From an uncultured Odoribacter sp. (lineage in GTDB: Bacteria > Bacteroidota > Bacteroidia > Bacteroidales > Marinifilaceae), in the NCBI GenBank assembly GCA_947176455.1, contig CAMWQQ010000048.1, positions 1-9,457 of the forward strand: 9,457 nucleotides of DNA. Direction: 5' to 3'. The notes beneath the pieces were generated by a model. That model was not told the DNA's origin. It made no database searches and worked only from the letters and a program-made list of their open reading frames with translations. Shown one piece after another: positions 6,822 to 9,457 of the stretch. The position numbers and the translations under genes are program-made. Each line of letters opens with the position of its first letter. Position 1 is the stretch's first letter.

Positions 6822-8192
6822 TTACGCTCCCAGATGCCCCAGTATGAGCCGTCCGGTTATCAGATAGATGTTCAGTCCGATGATGTCGTTCGTCAGGGTG
6901 ATGAAAGGACCGGTTGCCAGTGCGGGGTCGATTTTCATCTTGTTTAGCAACAGTGGAAACGCTGTCCCGAAGACGGAGGCAAAGACAATCACCACGAACA
7001 GGGCTATCGTGACGGTAATGGGCATGGCAAGCGAGGGCATGCCGAATGCCAGCGTCAACAGAAAGATGATGGACGAGCAAATCGTGGCGTTGATGAGCGC
7101 GCCACCCAGTTCTTTCAGGATGTTGCCGAACCCGTTTTTCAGGCTCAGGGAATTGGAGGCAAGGCCTTTGACCACGATTGCGGACGACTGGATGCCGACA
7201 TTTCCGCCCATGGCGGTGATGACGGGAATGAACATGGCGGTGACGGGAAACAGGGCGATTTCCGCTTCATACTGCAAAATCATCCAGGCGGATACCATAC
7301 CGCCGAACAGGGCGATGACCAGCCACGGAAGTCTTGCCTTTGTCTGTGCCCAGATGCTGTCGGAAGATTCCACGTCCTGGGAGATACCGGACATCATCTG
7401 GTAGTCTTTGTCCGCCTCGTCTTTGATGAAATCCACCACGTCGTCGATGGTAATCCGTCCCACCAGACGTCCCACCTGGTCGGTGACCGGAACGGCAATC
7501 AGGTCGTATTTCTGCATGATTAATGCGACGGATTCCGCCGGTTCGTCCGTTTTTACGGAAATGATGTCCGGATAATACAGATTGACGATTTTGGCGGAAG
7601 TGGGGGCGGTGATGATCTTTTTCAAAGAAAGCCTACCCTTCAACTTGTTGTCATCGTCTATGACGTAGATGTTGTAGATTTCATCCAGGTTCTCCGCTTG
7701 TCGGCTGACTTCCCGCAGACAGGTCAGTACGGTCCAGTTTTCGTTGACCATGACCAATTCTTTCGCCATCAGACCACCCGCCGTGTCTTCGTCGTAATGC
7801 AACAAATCCACGATGTCTCCAGCCTGTTCCAGGTCTTCCATGTGGGAAAGCACCTCGTGCTGTTGCTCGTTGGGCATGCTTGCCACCAAGTCTGCCGCAT
7901 CGTCGGAATCCATGTTGTCGATGAACCGTTTGGCGATGATTTCGGCAGGGAAAGATTCGATGAAGTGTCCCCGTTCCTCTTCGTCAATTTCCGCCAGAAC
8001 GTCACTGGCCTTTTCATTGTCGAGCAACAGAAAGACGAATTGTGCCCGTTCGTTGTTCAGTTCTTCCAGGATTTCGGCAATATCCGCCGGATGCAGGTCG
8101 GCAATCTGCTGGGTTACCAGCGTCTGGTTGCCTGCATCGATCAACTCCTCAAGTTGACTTAAAAATTCGTGGGTTAGTTCAAATTGTTGCAT
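6822..8192 (-). CDS. mgtE: MgtE-type magnesium transporter
   Basis: An inner-membrane Mg2+ channel/transporter gated by cytoplasmic Mg2+. The 456 residues match the usual length of about 450. In order: an acidic helical N domain (about 1-135, with HPADIAEILEEL at 34-45), two CBS domains (about 140-200 and 203-260), a linker helix, and a membrane domain (about 285-455) with five hydrophobic spans. Pore-region marks are AMGGNVGIQSS (327-337), DPALATGP (422-429) and Asp436 in TNDIIGL, which appears to match the conserved pore aspartate of the Thermus protein. The start at ATG 8190-8192 is 9 bp after the rsmA stop codon, so the two genes are co-transcribed from the rsmA promoter. No Mg2+ riboswitch is visible, consistent with control at the protein level. 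No strong terminator follows the stop; read-through into arcA is possible. Confidence 0.96.
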   Translation of the reverse strand: MQQFELTHEFLSQLEELIDAGNQTLVTQQIADLHPADIAEILEELNNERAQFVFLLLDNEKASDVLAEIDEEERGHFIESFPAEIIAKRFIDNMDSDDAADLVASMPNEQQHEVLSHMEDLEQAGDIVDLLHYDEDTAGGLMAKELVMVNENWTVLTCLREVSRQAENLDEIYNIYVIDDDNKLKGRLSLKKIITAPTSAKIVNLYYPDIISVKTDEPAESVALIMQKYDLIAVPVTDQVGRLVGRITIDDVVDFIKDEADKDYQMMSGISQDVESSDSIWAQTKARLPWLVIALFGGMVSAWMILQYEAEIALFPVTAMFIPVITAMGGNVGIQSSAIVVKGLASNSLSLKNGFGNILKELGGALINATICSSIIFLLTLAFGMPSLAMPITVTIALFVVIVFASVFGTAFPLLLNKMKIDPALATGPFITLTNDIIGLNIYLITGRLILGHLGA

Positions 8193-8201
8193 GACTTGAT
8201 G

Positions 8202-8978
8202 TTAACTGGGTTCACCTTCTTTTTCTATTTCCCGGCAAAGTTGCAAAAAATCCGGGATGCTTAATTGTTCCGGGCGCATATTCAAATAGGCGGAATCAAA
8301 TCCTGCCGGTAGTAAGTTGCGGATTGAATTGCGCAGCGTTTTCCGCCGTTGGTTGAAACCGGTCTTGACCACGTTGAAAAAAAGTTTTTCATCGCATCCC
8401 AATTCCCGGCGTTCGTTGCGGGTCATCCGGATAACGGCGGATTTCACCTTGGGAGGAGGGTCGAAAACTTGTTCTCCGACGGTAAACAGGTATTCAATAT
8501 CATAGAATGTTTGCAGGAAAACGCTTAATATGCCGTAAGTTTTGTTGCCGTGAGGAGCGGAAATCCTTTCGGCGACCTCTTTTTGAATCATGCAGACCAC
8601 CTGCGGAATGCAGTCCCGGTGTTCGATAATCCGGAAAAAGATTTGCGAGGAGATGTTGTAAGGGAGGTTGCCGATGACTGAAAACGGAGCCTGAAACAAA
8701 TCGGTGACATCCGTTTTCAGGAAATCCCCGAACAGAATCCGTTCCCGGTGTTCCGGAAATTCGGCATGCAGGTATTCAATGGATTCCCGGTCGATGTCGA
8801 TTGCCCGGACGGAGAAATCCGGATTCGCCAGCAAATACCGGGTCAATACCCCCATGCCGGGACCGATTTCCAGTACGTCCCGGGTGACAGGCAGCAGGCT
8901 TGCCGTGATTTTTCGTGCGATGTTCTGGTCCTTCAGAAAATGTTGGCCCAGGCATTTTTTGGCTCTCACTAAACTCAT
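8202..8978 (-). CDS. rsmA: 16S rRNA (adenine1518-N6/adenine1519-N6)-dimethyltransferase RsmA (KsgA)
   Basis: Uses S-adenosylmethionine to dimethylate two adjacent adenines in the 3' terminal helix of 16S rRNA, a late step of 30S subunit maturation; loss gives kasugamycin resistance. The 258 residues show the family landmarks: GQHFLKD (11-17), the SAM-binding EIGPGMGVLT (37-46), the acidic strand end AIDIDRE (59-65), the catalytic NLPYNIS (104-110), VFDPPPKVKSAV (171-182) and FNQRRKTLRN (208-217). The ATG at 8976-8978 is the only reasonable start, as GQHFL follows ten residues later. mgtE begins 9 bp after the stop, an arrangement I know from other Bacteroidales. The predicted -7 element ends only 4 bp before the ATG, so the leader would be absent or a few nucleotides long. 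Confidence 0.97.
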   Translation of the reverse strand: MSLVRAKKCLGQHFLKDQNIARKITASLLPVTRDVLEIGPGMGVLTRYLLANPDFSVRAIDIDRESIEYLHAEFPEHRERILFGDFLKTDVTDLFQAPFSVIGNLPYNISSQIFFRIIEHRDCIPQVVCMIQKEVAERISAPHGNKTYGILSVFLQTFYDIEYLFTVGEQVFDPPPKVKSAVIRMTRNERRELGCDEKLFFNVVKTGFNQRRKTLRNSIRNLLPAGFDSAYLNMRPEQLSIPDFLQLCREIEKEGEPS

Positions 8979-8982
8979 GTTA

Positions 8983-8990
8983 CAAAAGTA
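8983..8990 (-). promoter_or_regulatory. Bacteroidetes -7 element for rsmA-mgtE
   Basis: The minus strand reads TACTTTTG, an exact TAnnTTTG match, in the 66-bp gap between the divergent rsmA and YbhN-like genes. Its last base is 4 bp before the rsmA ATG, so the transcript would begin at or almost at the start codon. No TTG is found at the standard -33 spacing. Confidence 0.5.
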
Positions 8991-9011
8991 TATAAATTAG
9001 TTGAAAATTCG

Positions 9012-9019
9012 TACCTTTG
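9012..9019 (+). promoter_or_regulatory. Bacteroidetes -7 element for the YbhN-like gene
   Basis: TACCTTTG is an exact TAnnTTTG match, 25 bp upstream of the ATG at 9045 and facing away from the rsmA promoter. It predicts a leader of about 20 nt. No TTG is seen at the usual -33 spacing. Confidence 0.55.
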
Positions 9020-9044
9020 TAAGGTATTAAGTTTTTGAATACGT

Positions 9045-9457
9045 ATGCGTCCTGTTTTCAAGAATATCATTAAATTCTTCCTGTTTCTCGGTGTTTCCGC
9101 GTTTTTGTTCTGGTTGGTGTTTCGGGACCAGGATTGGGGGGAATTGCTGAAAGTGCTGAGGGAAGATGTGGATTATACCTGGGTGGCGGTCGCTGTCGTC
9201 ATGGGCATTGCCAGCCACATGAGTCGCGCCATGCGTTGGCAGTTGCTGACGGCTTCCATGGGGTACAGAATCCGTTTCTGGAACAGCTTTATGGGGGTGA
9301 TGATCGGCTATTTCGCCAATCTGGCAATTCCTCGAATGGGAGAGTTTACCCGTTGTGGCGTGGTAAGCAAATACGAGAACGTGCCTTTTTCCAAATTGTT
9401 GGGTACGGTGGTGACGGAGCGGGTGATCGACCTGATTATCTTGTTGTCGCTTACCGT
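9045..9457 (+). CDS. YbhN/UPF0104-type (lysylphosphatidylglycerol synthase TM-region-like) membrane protein, 5' part only
   Basis: The first 137 residues are visible, and the frame is open to the right edge; the family is usually about 300-350 residues. It is an integral inner-membrane protein of the LPG_synthase_TM family, related to the flippase part of MprF and to proteins annotated as dolichol-phosphate-glucose synthetase-like; its own function is unproven, and a role in lipid handling is inferred from the family. Hydrophobic segments lie at about 7-26, 44-58 and 80-95. Family marks include SHMSRAMRWQLL (57-68), GYFANLAIPRMGEFTRCGVV (88-107) and GTVVTERVIDL (120-130), with a conserved-looking Arg97-Met-Gly-Glu100. 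It starts at ATG 9045-9047, 25 bp below a TACCTTTG promoter element, and is divergent from rsmA, a neighbourhood I recall from other Bacteroidales. Confidence 0.88.
   Translation, partial: MRPVFKNIIKFFLFLGVSAFLFWLVFRDQDWGELLKVLREDVDYTWVAVAVVMGIASHMSRAMRWQLLTASMGYRIRFWNSFMGVMIGYFANLAIPRMGEFTRCGVVSKYENVPFSKLLGTVVTERVIDLIILLSLT

Overview
The window looks like a chromosomal stretch from a member of the order Bacteroidales. The protein families point there (anaerobic class I fumarase, Ste24-type M48 peptidase, CinA, rsmA-mgtE next to a divergent YbhN-like membrane protein). So do four exact matches to the Bacteroidetes -7 promoter element TAnnTTTG, each in an intergenic gap and each oriented towards a gene, and the lack of Shine-Dalgarno sequences at normal spacing. 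I cannot name the family or genus.

Layout from left to right: (1) the first 362 codons of a class I fumarate hydratase, minus strand, whose 3' end lies outside the window; (2) a lone, AT-richer gene on the minus strand for an AAA-type ATPase with a winged-helix region and a C-terminal PD-(D/E)XK nuclease-like domain; (3) a 147-188 bp divergent promoter region with a 17-bp, 16-of-17-matched inverted repeat; (4) a plus-strand pair, an M48 CAAX-type membrane protease followed 4 bp later by cinA; (5) a 47-bp perfect palindrome acting as a shared terminator; (6) an arginine deiminase gene on the minus strand; (7) a minus-strand rsmA-mgtE pair; (8) a short divergent region and the first 137 codons of a YbhN/UPF0104-type integral membrane protein on the plus strand.

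Most of this is core metabolism and housekeeping: TCA/fumarate metabolism, membrane protein processing, pyridine nucleotide repair, arginine catabolism, Mg2+ transport and 16S rRNA dimethylation. The one accessory-looking piece is the ATPase-nuclease gene with the inverted repeat upstream of it. That pairing is the best candidate for an under-described system, but the protein family itself is known, so this is a modest lead. No tRNA, rRNA, CRISPR array or insertion sequence was seen. Every gap between genes is shorter than 300 bp.
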